DNA from: an uncultured Anaerolineae bacterium
GTDB taxonomy: Bacteria; Chloroflexota; Anaerolineae; Promineifilales; Promineifilaceae
Length of the DNA stretch: 64,000 bases
Assembly (NCBI GenBank): GCA_905479495.1
Contig: CAJQMR010000038.1
Coordinates: 1 to 64,000 of the forward strand
Direction of reading: 5' to 3'
Positions within the stretch are counted from its first letter, which is position 1; every line of letters begins with the position of its first letter. Both the position numbers and the translations under genes were made by a program. Of the stretch, positions 42,503 through 51,007 are shown one piece after another. The notes below the pieces were generated by a model. The model ran no database searches, was not told where the DNA came from, and was given only the letters and a program-made list of their open reading frames with translations.

Positions 42503-42965
42503 TGGGAAGCACCTTTTCCCAAATGACGGTGTAATCAGAAACGGCCGCAGCGACAAAGCTGTGCACCGGGCAATATTTATCCACCAGCGCTTGCAGCTTG
42601 GCCAATTTTGTGTCGGATTCGTTGGTTGTGATGCGAATCGTGAGCCGCACGGCACGATAATGAGCGGAGACATCCGCCTCACCGCTCAAACCGCGCTGAT
42701 CCAGCTCCGCCTCAGCAAAGGATTCCAGATGGTCGAACTGAAAGCGAATCTTCTTTGCCAGTCGGGAGGTTGTGACGGTGGTACAGCCGCACAGACCAAT
42801 CAGAATATGTTCTAGCGGGGTGGGGGCGCGATCTTCGCCCCCGCGACTGGGTGGTTCATCAACCAGCACAGGCGCTAAATCGCGCACCTGCACTTGCGTC
42901 AGGGCATGCGTTTGCATCACTCCGTGCGCCTTGTCAACGGTGATGTAAGCAGGGAGTTGGGCCAT
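42495..42965 (-). CDS. OsmC/Ohr-family protein
   Basis: 156 residues. OsmC fold with both conserved cysteines: GLCGCTTVT (~58-66) and KYCPVHSFVA (~129-138), plus the RGGEDRAPTPLE segment. Such proteins reduce organic peroxides through a thiol pair or act as related thiol proteins of unknown role. It is followed by a TSUP permease gene in an overlap, which could be linked to sulfur-anion export (inference). Confidence 0.88.
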   Translation of the reverse strand: MAQLPAYITVDKAHGVMQTHALTQVQVRDLAPVLVDEPPSRGGEDRAPTPLEHILIGLCGCTTVTTSRLAKKIRFQFDHLESFAEAELDQRGLSGEADVSAHYRAVRLTIRITTNESDTKLAKLQALVDKYCPVHSFVAAAVSDYTVIWEKVLPIE

Positions 42966-43047
42966 GGTAGGTATCCTTGGGGAACAGCAAATTGTGAAAG
43001 AGTTCAGTGAGACAGAGCATTCATCAGGAAGCGCTCACAACTTGGAA

Positions 43048-43551
43048 TTATTTTAATCTCTGGAACCAGCGCGGCGCGTCAATCGCTTGTCCCCCTTGCC
43101 ATAGCTGGATGGTGATTTGCATATGCCCCAGATGCAGTGCCGTGTGATCGATGACGTGCAAAATGGCCCAGCGGACGGGCACGTCTCGGTCACGGGCGCG
43201 GCGCGTACCGTCTAAATCTGTTTGGGTGAGTGACTCGAGGATGGTACGAGTTTGGTTGGCGACTTTTTGCAGGGTTTGGCGGAGAACGGCCGTATCTTCC
43301 ACCGTCGTCTCAAATTCAGAATCCCGATTGCGCGTGGCCGGCATCTGGCCAATGACCTCGCCTAGCCAAAAATGTTCCGCCCCGGCAGCGTGCATTGCCA
43401 ATACGGCCACTGAATTCATGGCGTGGTCGTCGCTCCCTTCATCGGGTCGCCAATTTAATGCCTCCGGCGGCAGCGTTTGCAAAATTGCGTCGATTTGACC
43501 GCGTAAATCATCAATTCGTTCTAAATAAGCAGCAGCTTCTGGCAATATCAT
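43048..43551 (-). CDS. DinB-family protein
   Basis: 167 residues, four-helix DinB/YfiT fold. The metal-binding histidines are present: AVLAMHAAGAEHFWLG (~48-63) and HVIDHTALHLGHMQITIQLW (~133-152). DinB proteins are often thiol-dependent S-transferases or unknown. The start codon overlaps the stop of the ABC permease gene (ATGA), so it is read as the last gene of the importer operon. Confidence 0.85.
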   Translation of the reverse strand: MILPEAAAYLERIDDLRGQIDAILQTLPPEALNWRPDEGSDDHAMNSVAVLAMHAAGAEHFWLGEVIGQMPATRNRDSEFETTVEDTAVLRQTLQKVANQTRTILESLTQTDLDGTRRARDRDVPVRWAILHVIDHTALHLGHMQITIQLWQGGQAIDAPRWFQRLK

Positions 43552-44486
43552 ACAGATCGTTTCTCCCGGTCATAATTTTGGCCCAAAAAGCCTGGCGTCC
43601 GTGCCCAGCGTGCGCCAAACATCATGACCAATAGCGTGGTGAGGTAAGGAAATGTGAGCAGCAGTTGGTGTGGCAACCCAGAACCAAACACCTGGGCGCG
43701 TAGAGCAAAAACTTCTACAGCGGCAAAGAAAAAGGAACCAAAAAAGATGAGGTGTGGTTGCCAGCCGCCAAAAAAGGTGAGGGCCGTAGAGAGCCAGCCG
43801 CGTCCCTGCACAATACCTTCGGTGAATGTACCCGTGTAGACCATTGGTAAATAGACTCCGGCTAAGGCAATGAGCACGCCACCGAAAACGGCCGTAACAT
43901 ACCGCGACCGCACCACATTAATGCCCATGCTGTCGGCCGTTTTGGGACTTTCTCCGACGGCGCGTAGCTCCAGACCATATTGGGTTTTATACAAAAGATA
44001 GTACAGTCCTATCGACAGCAAAACCGCAAAATACACAAATACGTTTTGGCTAAAAATAATTTCACCGACAATGGGAATCTGGCTGAGCAGCGGAATGGGA
44101 ACCTTGTTGAGGGTGGGGATTTGGGGCGGTGTCAGCGTGACGCCAATGGTCAACTTGAAAGCCAGCGTGGAGAGTCCCAGACCGACAAAAAAGAGTGCCA
44201 GACCGACGACGAATTGGTTCATCTTTAGTGTGGTGGTGAAGTAGGAGAAAGCCAACCCAAAGAGTGCCCCGGTGAGAACGGCCGTAAGCACTCCCGCCCA
44301 CAAACTGCCAAATTGGTACGCCCCCAAAAAGCCCAGCGAGGCGCTGGCCAGCATGATGCCTTCCTGCGACACGTTGAACTGCCCTGTCTGTCCGGCTAGC
44401 ATGGTGCCCTGGCTGGCCAAAATGTACGGCACCACTGCCAGGAATACCAATCCCATAAAGCTAACAATTTGGTCTAGTTCCACCAA
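43548..44486 (-). CDS. ABC transporter permease, BMP/nucleoside type (second permease)
   Basis: 312 residues, eight to nine membrane helices of the BPD_transp_2 family; the family pattern GQTGQFNVSQEGIMLASASLGF and YGLELRAVGESPKTADSMGINV (the coupling-loop region) is clear. Works with the permease encoded just upstream, as in the NupP/NupQ and Yuf systems for nucleosides. Its stop overlaps the DinB gene. Confidence 0.9.
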   Translation of the reverse strand: MVELDQIVSFMGLVFLAVVPYILASQGTMLAGQTGQFNVSQEGIMLASASLGFLGAYQFGSLWAGVLTAVLTGALFGLAFSYFTTTLKMNQFVVGLALFFVGLGLSTLAFKLTIGVTLTPPQIPTLNKVPIPLLSQIPIVGEIIFSQNVFVYFAVLLSIGLYYLLYKTQYGLELRAVGESPKTADSMGINVVRSRYVTAVFGGVLIALAGVYLPMVYTGTFTEGIVQGRGWLSTALTFFGGWQPHLIFFGSFFFAAVEVFALRAQVFGSGLPHQLLLTFPYLTTLLVMMFGARWARTPGFLGQNYDREKRSV

Positions 44487-44536
44487 TCTCTCCTATGCAG
44501 CGTATTGCGCAATCTACTACACAACAGGCAATAAAT

Positions 44537-45586
44537 TCAGCTATCCTTTCTCACGACGTCACTGAGCAGCACAAAAATAAGAATTAGCGCTTCAACAATG
44601 AAGACCATCTCAACCGGAATGGCCAACGTACGCTGCATGGCGCTCGCCCCCACTTCCAAAATGGCGATGAACAAAGCCACAAATGGCAGCACAGCGTGGT
44701 TGCCTTTGGAAATCAGCCCGATGATAATGCCCAGCGCCAAAAAATTGGACTGCAACCCTTCAATCAGGCGATGGTGTACGCCAGCCACTTCCACTGCGCC
44801 ACCCAAGCCAGCCATCGCACCACCCAGTACCAGTGCTAACAAAAACAGCACCTTGGTATTGATGCCAAAAACGGCCGCAGCCCGTGGGTTTGCTCCCGTT
44901 GCTACCAATTCATATCCGGCTGAGGTGCGCTCTGTATAAATGTAGACGGCCAGGGCCACAAACAAGGCAATTAGCAGGCCACTGTGCAAAGGAGGGCTGG
45001 AAATAAGCAAGGGCAGGTTGCCTCCTGCGCCGATGGGTGTCGTGGTAGGATGCCCGGCCAATGGGTCGGGCCAGATTTCCGTTGCCACGTAATCAATTAC
45101 GCTAAACGAAACAAAGTTCAGCAGCACAGTTGATAAAATCTCATGAATATTGAAGCGGTACAGCAAAATAGCTGGAATAAACGCCCAAAATGCCCCGGCC
45201 GCAATGCCTGCCAGCAGCACCAGCGGCAGCAAAATGAAGGCGGGCGCATCGGCCCACAAAATGCCCACCACGGCGGCACCAACCGCGCCCATAATGAGCT
45301 GCCCTTCTCCACCAATATTGAACTTGCCCCCCTTGGCCGGAATGGTGAAGGCTAACGCCATAAATACCAGCGGAATAAATTTGAGCCAGGTTTGAATAAA
45401 GTTGTTGCGGGTGCGGAAGGAGGTGAACAAAATTGTTTGGAAGGCACGCAGCGGATTAAAGCCCATCAGCAGCAGCAAAATGCCCACCACCACAAAAGCG
45501 GCTAAAACGGCCGCTAAATAGGGACCAATCTGCGTCAATATTTTAGAACGCTGCTGTACAGTTTGGGTTAGCGGACGACTACGCAC
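44537..45586 (-). CDS. ABC transporter permease, BMP/nucleoside type (first permease)
   Basis: 349 residues, GTG start overlapping the ATPase stop by 8 bp. BPD_transp_2 permease with KGGKFNIGGEGQLIMGAVGAAV (the conserved glycine-rich NIGxEGQ segment) and YELVATGANPRAAAVFGINTKVLFLLALVLGGAMAGLGGA. Second half of the membrane pair of this importer. Confidence 0.91.
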   Translation of the reverse strand: MRSRPLTQTVQQRSKILTQIGPYLAAVLAAFVVVGILLLLMGFNPLRAFQTILFTSFRTRNNFIQTWLKFIPLVFMALAFTIPAKGGKFNIGGEGQLIMGAVGAAVVGILWADAPAFILLPLVLLAGIAAGAFWAFIPAILLYRFNIHEILSTVLLNFVSFSVIDYVATEIWPDPLAGHPTTTPIGAGGNLPLLISSPPLHSGLLIALFVALAVYIYTERTSAGYELVATGANPRAAAVFGINTKVLFLLALVLGGAMAGLGGAVEVAGVHHRLIEGLQSNFLALGIIIGLISKGNHAVLPFVALFIAILEVGASAMQRTLAIPVEMVFIVEALILIFVLLSDVVRKDS

Positions 45587-47126
45587 TTTGTTTTACCCCA
45601 CTCATCATGCGACCTAACTCATACCGATCAAACTGATCCCGTGACAGTTCCCCCATCACTTCCCCGTTACAAATGGCCACGATGCGGTTGCTGAGCAAAA
45701 ATAGCTCATCCATATTTTCAGAGATGAGCAGGGTCGCCATGCCATCTTCCTGCCGTCGCAAAATCTGGCGGTAGATAAACTCCATCGAGGGGATATCCAG
45801 GCCGCGCGTGGGGTTGTGGGCAATGAGGAAGCTTACCGGCTGAGAAAAGGCGCGGGCCAGCATCACGCGCTGGATGTTGCCCCCAGACAAATTGCCAGCA
45901 GTATCGGTAGGCCCTTGCGTTTTGATGCTGAATTCCTGGATGAGATTGGTGCACTGCTGAAAGATTTGCGACCAGTTGAGAAAACGGCCGTTGCTGTAAG
46001 GTTCTCTCCTATGCAGCCCCAAAATTAAGTTTTGGGCGACGTTGGCCTTGGCCAAAAAGCCATCCTGCCAGCGATCTTCCGGGATGTAGGCCACGCCGTC
46101 GCTGAGCAGGTCGCGCGTGCTGAGGTTTTGGATGTTTCGGCCGTTCAGCACGACCTCGCCACCTACAATTGGCCGTAAGCCAAGCAAACTTTCCGCCAAT
46201 TCTAGCTGTCCGTTGCCCGCTACGCCCGCAATGCCCACAATCTCCCCCTCAAACACGGAGAGCGAACAGCGATTTATTTCCGGGACAGCATCGCTGCCTA
46301 CCGTGAGGGTTGTGGCCTGGAGAACGGCCGTATCGCTATTTGGGGCAACCTGGGTGGCTAAATTGCTGTCGGTAAACTGGATGCTTTGCTCCACATCCAG
46401 ATCATCCCCCACCATCCCTTTAATAAACGCTTCCTCGGAAGCCTCTTCCCGATTGAGCGTGAGCACCGTACGGCCGTGTCGCAGTACCGTGATTCGGTCA
46501 CACACTTCCAGCACTTCGCGCAGCTTGTGCGTGATAAACACCACCGTCAATCCCGCCTGCACCATCGTGCGCAAAGAAGAAAAAAGCGCATCCACCTCTT
46601 GTGGCGTTAAGTTCGTCGTTGGCTCGTCCAACACGAGGATTTTCACACCCCGATACAGCGCTTTCAAGATTTCTACCCGCTGCCGGATGCCCATCGGCAA
46701 GCTGTTGATCGCTTTGTCTGGCTCGACGGGCAGCCCAAATCGGTCGCCCAATTCGCGGATTTTTTCTTTTTCGGCCGTCAGGTTAAGACCAAGCTGATTT
46801 TGTAGCGGTGTGCCCAGCACAATATTTTCGGCTACGGTAAAACGATTGACTTGCAAAAACTGCTGGTGCACCATACCGATGCCACCGTCGATGGCATCTT
46901 TTGGCGAACGAATGTCAATGGGTTTACCAGCAACAGCAATACTGCCACCGTCAGCGCGGTATAGGCCGTAGAGGACATTCATCAGCGTGGTTTTGCCCGC
47001 GCCGTTGCCGCCCAGCAGCCCATGAATTTCGCCGCGAGTCAGGCTCAGGCTCACATCGTCCAGCGCCACCACAGAGCCAAACCGCTTGCGGATTCCATTC
47101 ATTTCCAGAATGTTTTCTTTTTGCAT
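45579..47126 (-). CDS. ABC transporter ATP-binding protein, BMP/nucleoside type
   Basis: 515 residues with two ABC domains in one chain. First: Walker A GGNGAGKTT (~36-44), Q-loop MVHQQF, Walker B ILVLDEPTTNLTP. Second: the P-loop is the degenerate GVAGNGQLEL usual for this family, signature NLSGGNIQRVMLARAF, then FLIAHNPTRGLD. This is normal for sugar/nucleoside ATPases. It is separated from the binding-protein gene by a hairpin and overlaps the permease. Confidence 0.94.
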   Translation of the reverse strand: MQKENILEMNGIRKRFGSVVALDDVSLSLTRGEIHGLLGGNGAGKTTLMNVLYGLYRADGGSIAVAGKPIDIRSPKDAIDGGIGMVHQQFLQVNRFTVAENIVLGTPLQNQLGLNLTAEKEKIRELGDRFGLPVEPDKAINSLPMGIRQRVEILKALYRGVKILVLDEPTTNLTPQEVDALFSSLRTMVQAGLTVVFITHKLREVLEVCDRITVLRHGRTVLTLNREEASEEAFIKGMVGDDLDVEQSIQFTDSNLATQVAPNSDTAVLQATTLTVGSDAVPEINRCSLSVFEGEIVGIAGVAGNGQLELAESLLGLRPIVGGEVVLNGRNIQNLSTRDLLSDGVAYIPEDRWQDGFLAKANVAQNLILGLHRREPYSNGRFLNWSQIFQQCTNLIQEFSIKTQGPTDTAGNLSGGNIQRVMLARAFSQPVSFLIAHNPTRGLDIPSMEFIYRQILRRQEDGMATLLISENMDELFLLSNRIVAICNGEVMGELSRDQFDRYELGRMMSGVKQSA

Positions 47127-47156
47127 GAGCCAATCTTTTGCTAACGGATAGGATTA

Positions 47157-47204
47157 GCAGTCCCTGGTTGATTTATCTGCAAAGGAATCAGAGCCAAGGA
47201 CTGC
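47157..47204 (-). terminator. Hairpin between binding-protein and ATPase genes
   Basis: GCAGTCCCTGG (47157-47167) pairs with CCAAGGACTGC (47194-47204) with one mismatch, in the 97-bp gap of the importer operon. It probably stabilises or partly ends the binding-protein message. Confidence 0.6.
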
Positions 47205-47223
47205 CACTTCTAAAAATCGAAAG

Positions 47224-48225
47224 TTATTCTAGCGGCGTGGTGTCTTTGATCACTTCAATATCACCCGCTTTCATGTCGGCTAGCAGCTCTTCGGCGAAGG
47301 TATTGGTTTCATCACTGGCATTGGTGAGCGGTAGCTGCATATCAATGCCGGTGTCAAAGCCCAGGTGGTAGTTGCCGCCGCGCTCGCCATCCAGGATGCT
47401 ACCGACGATGTCGGTGAGCGGCCCTTCAAAATCATACAAGGCGGAGGTGACGTAGTTGTCCGGGGCAAATTCTGATTTGTCAGTGTATTTGGCAATCACT
47501 TTGATTTCCGGCCCGACAGCTTTGGCTGCTTCAAATACGCCCAGTGTGCCTAAATTCAGGGAAGACACAATCACGTCTACATCTTCTGCGATTAGCGTGT
47601 CGGCCAGTTCCCGTGCCTTGCTGGGATCGTTAAAGTCACCCACCCACACGGGGATTACTTCCACATCGAGTCCCAAATCTCCAATGGCCTGCTCGATAGC
47701 ATGGTATTCCGCATAGGTGAGCGGCAGCGTCAGGCCGGTGATGTAGCCAATTTTGCCCGTTTCGGTCATTTGTGCCGCCACAGCACCAACGCCATAAGCC
47801 CCAATTTCCATGTTGCGCACAATCACCCACACATTTTCCGGGACGTCGTCAACGGCCGCATCCGCCTCGGCGATAAAATTCACGTCAGGGAATTCAGCGG
47901 CTAATTCTAATGTTTGGCTCAGGAATTGACCGCCATGCGTAAAGATGATGTTGAAACCGTCATCGATATATTCTCGCATGACGCGCACCACATCGGGCAC
48001 AGCCACCGATTCGGAGAAGGCGGTTTCTACGCCTAGATCGGCATTGACTGCTTCAATACCTAGATTACCTAGCGTATTGTAATCAGCATCGGTGATAGTG
48101 CCGGGGAAGACGGCCGCCAGCTTGAACTCAGAGGCATTTTCGGCCGTGTCGTCACCGCCACCGCAACCCACCATCAATGCAAGCAGCATTAATAAGCAAC
48201 CTATCTGTAAAGTTCGTTTAAACAT
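47224..48225 (-). CDS. BMP-family ABC substrate-binding lipoprotein
   Basis: 333 residues; AGGAGAGG upstream of the ATG. Lipobox LALMVGCGG (Cys ~21). BMP/Med-type binding fold with KLAAVFPGTITDADYNTLGNLGIEAVN at the start, IIFTHGGQF, and GKIGYITGLTLPLTYAEYHAIEQAI. Members bind nucleosides (PnrA, BmpA) or other small ligands. It lacks the usual DxxFN-type first motif strictly, so the ligand is uncertain. First gene of the importer operon, divergent from the aminomutase gene. Confidence 0.9.
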   Translation of the reverse strand: MFKRTLQIGCLLMLLALMVGCGGGDDTAENASEFKLAAVFPGTITDADYNTLGNLGIEAVNADLGVETAFSESVAVPDVVRVMREYIDDGFNIIFTHGGQFLSQTLELAAEFPDVNFIAEADAAVDDVPENVWVIVRNMEIGAYGVGAVAAQMTETGKIGYITGLTLPLTYAEYHAIEQAIGDLGLDVEVIPVWVGDFNDPSKARELADTLIAEDVDVIVSSLNLGTLGVFEAAKAVGPEIKVIAKYTDKSEFAPDNYVTSALYDFEGPLTDIVGSILDGERGGNYHLGFDTGIDMQLPLTNASDETNTFAEELLADMKAGDIEVIKDTTPLE

Positions 48226-48411
48226 GGGACTTCCTCTCCTTGATGTCCGAAAAAACTCGGTCGCAACTAATGGTTACCTGACGTTTTTGAGCAAGCGTTT
48301 TCGGATAAAGATAGTGTGGCTTCTCATGATTAGGGGAAAAGCTAAAAATCATGCCAAGCCTGCCAAAAGATGCAGAAGTATACGGGGAATTTTATATGAT
48401 GACAAAAGTGA

Positions 48412-48477
48412 CTGACAAATCGAAAAAACAAGCTATACTTTTCGGGCATTTTTGAAATCTGATTTCACATTGTGAAA
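48412..48477 (+). promoter_or_regulatory. Promoter and operator-like palindrome of kamA
   Basis: CTGACA (48412-48417), 16 bp, TATACT (48434-48439). TTTCACA-T-TGTGAAA, a perfect inverted repeat, lies at 48463-48477, between the expected start point (~48446) and the ribosome binding site GAGGAG (48482-48487). A repressor bound there would block transcription. The IclR-type regulator encoded downstream is one candidate. Confidence 0.6.
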
Positions 48478-48496
48478 CGCAAGAGGAGCAACCACC

Positions 48497-49945
48497 ATGG
48501 CTGTAAAAGAAACAATACCAAGTGCCAAAACGGCACAACCAATTACCGAAAAAATTTACACGCGTGCCCCTTACTGGTACGACGTGCCGGACGAAAAATG
48601 GATGGATTGGCGCTGGCAGATGAGTCATCGTCTTAACACTGTCGAAGAATTGGGCAAAGTGATTAACCTCACCGAATCCGAGCGTAAGGCTTTGAGCACG
48701 GATGGCCTATTCCGTGTGGACATTACGCCTTACTTCGCCAGTCTCATCGACCCCGATGACCCTAACTGCCCCGTACGCAAGCAGGTTATCCCCACCGATG
48801 CCGAAATGGTGCCCTTTCAATCCATGATGGAAGATTCACTGGCAGAAGATAAACATTCGCCTGTGCCTGGCCTGGTGCACCGCTACCCGGACCGGGTGCT
48901 CATGCTGATTACCACGCAGTGTGCCAGCTACTGCCGCTACTGCACCCGCAGCCGCATCGTAGGCGACCCCACCCAAACGTTCAGCCGCGCCGAGTTTGAT
49001 GCGCAGATTGCCTACATCGAGAGCAATCCCCAAATTCGGGATGTGCTGCTCTCTGGCGGCGACCCAATGGTGCTGGCACCCAAGCTGGTGGATATGATTT
49101 TAGGCCGTTTACGGGCCATTCCTCATTTGGAAATTATTCGTATTGGTTCCCGCGTGCCGGTCTTTTTGCCCATGCGCGTGGATGAGCAATTTTGCGAGAT
49201 GGTGAGCAAGTATCATCCGTTCTGGCTCAACATTCACGTCAATCATCCCAAAGAAATTACCCCAGAGCTGGCCGCTGCTGCTGACCGGTTAACCCGGGCG
49301 GGTGTGCCGTTGGGCAACCAAAGCGTGCTGCTAGCGGGCATTAACGATTCCGTCCACATCCAGCGCAAACTGGTGCATGATTTGGTGAAGATTCGGGTAC
49401 GGCCGTATTATCTCTATCAATGCGACCTGGTCGAAGGCTCTGGCCATCTGCGCACCACCGTGAGCAAGGGCATTGAAATCATCGAGGGGCTGCGTGGCCA
49501 CACCTCCGGCTACGCTGTACCTACCTATGTGGTGGATGCCCCTGGCGGCGGCGGCAAGATTCCGGTGCAGCCCAACTACGTGGTTTCCCAGGCACCGGGT
49601 AAGGTTGTCCTGCGTAATTTTGAAGGCTTCCTCACCACTTATCAGGAACCACTGGATTACGATCCCGAAGCCATCAAGCCGCAAGAAGCGCTCATTGCAC
49701 CACGCCAGGAACCAGGCCAGGAAGGGATTCATGGCTTGCTGCAAGGGCAGCGCATGAGCATCGAGCCGGAAGGCTTTGCCAACACCCATGCGCGGGGTGG
49801 GGCAGAACACCGTCTGCGCAGCGGTGAGATTGCCCAAAAGTGGACACCGTTAGGGGTTGGCAGTATTGACACCAACAATATTCCCGTCGCGCCGCAGTTG
49901 AAAGAGGGGGATGAGACCAAAGAAGAGACGAAAGACGAAGCGTGA
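48497..49945 (+). CDS. kamA: Lysine 2,3-aminomutase
   Basis: 482 residues. Radical SAM cluster CASYCRYC (Cys142, Cys146, Cys149), SGGDPMVL, PLP Lys354 in the PGGGGK segment. Asp310 (in YLYQCD) and Asp347 (in VVDAPG) match the two aspartates that hold the lysine side-chain amine in the clostridial enzyme; glutamate 2,3-aminomutase has other residues there, so lysine is the likely substrate, giving beta-lysine. The C-terminal ~80 residues are longer than usual and acidic. No beta-lysine acetyltransferase (ablB) lies in the window, so whether the product is an osmolyte or a fermentation step stays open. Confidence 0.92.
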   Translation: MAVKETIPSAKTAQPITEKIYTRAPYWYDVPDEKWMDWRWQMSHRLNTVEELGKVINLTESERKALSTDGLFRVDITPYFASLIDPDDPNCPVRKQVIPTDAEMVPFQSMMEDSLAEDKHSPVPGLVHRYPDRVLMLITTQCASYCRYCTRSRIVGDPTQTFSRAEFDAQIAYIESNPQIRDVLLSGGDPMVLAPKLVDMILGRLRAIPHLEIIRIGSRVPVFLPMRVDEQFCEMVSKYHPFWLNIHVNHPKEITPELAAAADRLTRAGVPLGNQSVLLAGINDSVHIQRKLVHDLVKIRVRPYYLYQCDLVEGSGHLRTTVSKGIEIIEGLRGHTSGYAVPTYVVDAPGGGGKIPVQPNYVVSQAPGKVVLRNFEGFLTTYQEPLDYDPEAIKPQEALIAPRQEPGQEGIHGLLQGQRMSIEPEGFANTHARGGAEHRLRSGEIAQKWTPLGVGSIDTNNIPVAPQLKEGDETKEETKDEA

Positions 49946-49959
49946 TATTTAACGAATTG

Positions 49960-50034
49960 TAATTCGGTAATTAAGTAATTGGGTAATTGACAGACAGCCC
50001 AATTACTCAGTTACCCAATTACCCAATTACTTAT
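49960..50034. repeat. AATTACCCAATTAC inverted repeat, copy 2
   Basis: Left arm GTAATTAAGTAATTGGGTAATTG-like words and right arm CCAATTACTCAGTTACCCAATTACCCAATTAC-like words around a short centre. Lies between kamA and the IclR gene and ends 2 bp before the latter's start codon, so the IclR ribosome binding site is inside or replaced by the repeat. Confidence 0.75.
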
Positions 50035-50036
50035 CA

Positions 50037-50822
50037 ATGACCAACAAAACGCAGCCATATCCAGGTACCCAATCTGTTCTGCGGGCGATGTCGCTTCTGA
50101 AGGCATTTGACGATGAGCGATGTGAATGGGGGCTGGCTGATTTGGCGCAAGAAGTTGGGCTAAATAAAACAACGACTTTCCGCTTGCTCACTGCTTTGGA
50201 AAGTGAGGGCATGGTAGCGCGACGGCCGTTTGCCGAAACGTATATCCTGGGGCCAGAGATTGTGGTGCTGGGTGGCCGCGCCTTACGCAGCAACGACCTG
50301 CGCTCGCTGGCCAAGCCTGAGCTGGAGAAAATGGCCGCTGCCTCTGGTGAAACAGCCACATTGGAGATCATTTCTGATGAGGATTCTGTGCTGATTATTG
50401 ATGAGGTGATTGGCAATCACCTGGTGGGCAGTTCACAGTCATTGGGGACGCGCTGGCCGATGGTGGCTACGTCTACCGGGATTGCGATGCTGGCTCATTT
50501 GCCGGAGGCGCGGGTGGAGGCGATTTTAGCCAAGCCGCTGGTAGCGCTGACGGCTAAGAGTGTGACGGATACGGCCGTACTTCGCCAGGAACTCGCGCAA
50601 ACCCGCCAGCGCGGCTATTCATTTTTACAGGAGTGGCTAGAAGAAGGGCTTGTGGTTGTTGGTGCCCCACTGTTCAATCATGATGGCCAGGTGATTGCGG
50701 CTATCAGCCTGGGTGCCCCGGCGAATCGCTTCCCCCTGGCGCGTGAGCCAGAAATGGGGCAGTTGGTGAAGGAAACAGCCCAGCGCATCTCAGCCAAGCT
50801 GGGCTGGGAACAAGATAGTTAA
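50037..50822 (+). CDS. IclR-family transcriptional regulator
   Basis: 261 residues. N-terminal winged helix (SVLRAMSLLKAFDDERCEWGLADLAQEVGLNKTTTFRLLTALESEGMVARR, ~12-62), then the IclR ligand-binding domain (ALRSNDLRSLAKPELEKMAAASGETATL..., VGSSQSLGTRWPMVATSTGIAMLA, GVPLF-like GAPLFNHDGQVIAAISLGAP). No Shine-Dalgarno is visible because a repeat ends right before the ATG. Its position suggests control of kamA, perhaps at the palindrome 48463-48477 (inference). Confidence 0.9.
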   Translation: MTNKTQPYPGTQSVLRAMSLLKAFDDERCEWGLADLAQEVGLNKTTTFRLLTALESEGMVARRPFAETYILGPEIVVLGGRALRSNDLRSLAKPELEKMAAASGETATLEIISDEDSVLIIDEVIGNHLVGSSQSLGTRWPMVATSTGIAMLAHLPEARVEAILAKPLVALTAKSVTDTAVLRQELAQTRQRGYSFLQEWLEEGLVVVGAPLFNHDGQVIAAISLGAPANRFPLAREPEMGQLVKETAQRISAKLGWEQDS

Positions 50823-50994
50823 TCAGTTGAGGCTTTCTTAGAAATGCGCCAGATTTTTCTGTTTGGTTATTTGATTTGTCACTGCGCAAATCCTTTCTAG
50901 GGAATGATGTACAAGGAACAGAGCCGGGGCGAATAGCCGGGCAAGCAGATGTTAAATAGTCGATGAATTCCGGCTGACAAACGGGCAGTTTGTG

Positions 50995-51000
50995 TATAAT
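50995..51000 (+). promoter_or_regulatory. -10 box giving a probable leaderless message
   Basis: TATAAT at 50995-51000 with CTGACA 15 bp upstream (50974-50979). The start point would fall at or next to ATG 51008, and no Shine-Dalgarno is present. Confidence 0.5.
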
Positions 51001-51007
51001 GAACGGT

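Noticed and set aside
48226-48496. Lysine riboswitch before kamA
   Set aside because: The leader after the predicted start is only about 50 nt, far too short for the L-box, and no five-helix pattern is seen upstream.
48497-49945. Glutamate 2,3-aminomutase
   Set aside because: Both lysine-binding aspartates (310 and 347) are present, unlike the glutamate enzyme.
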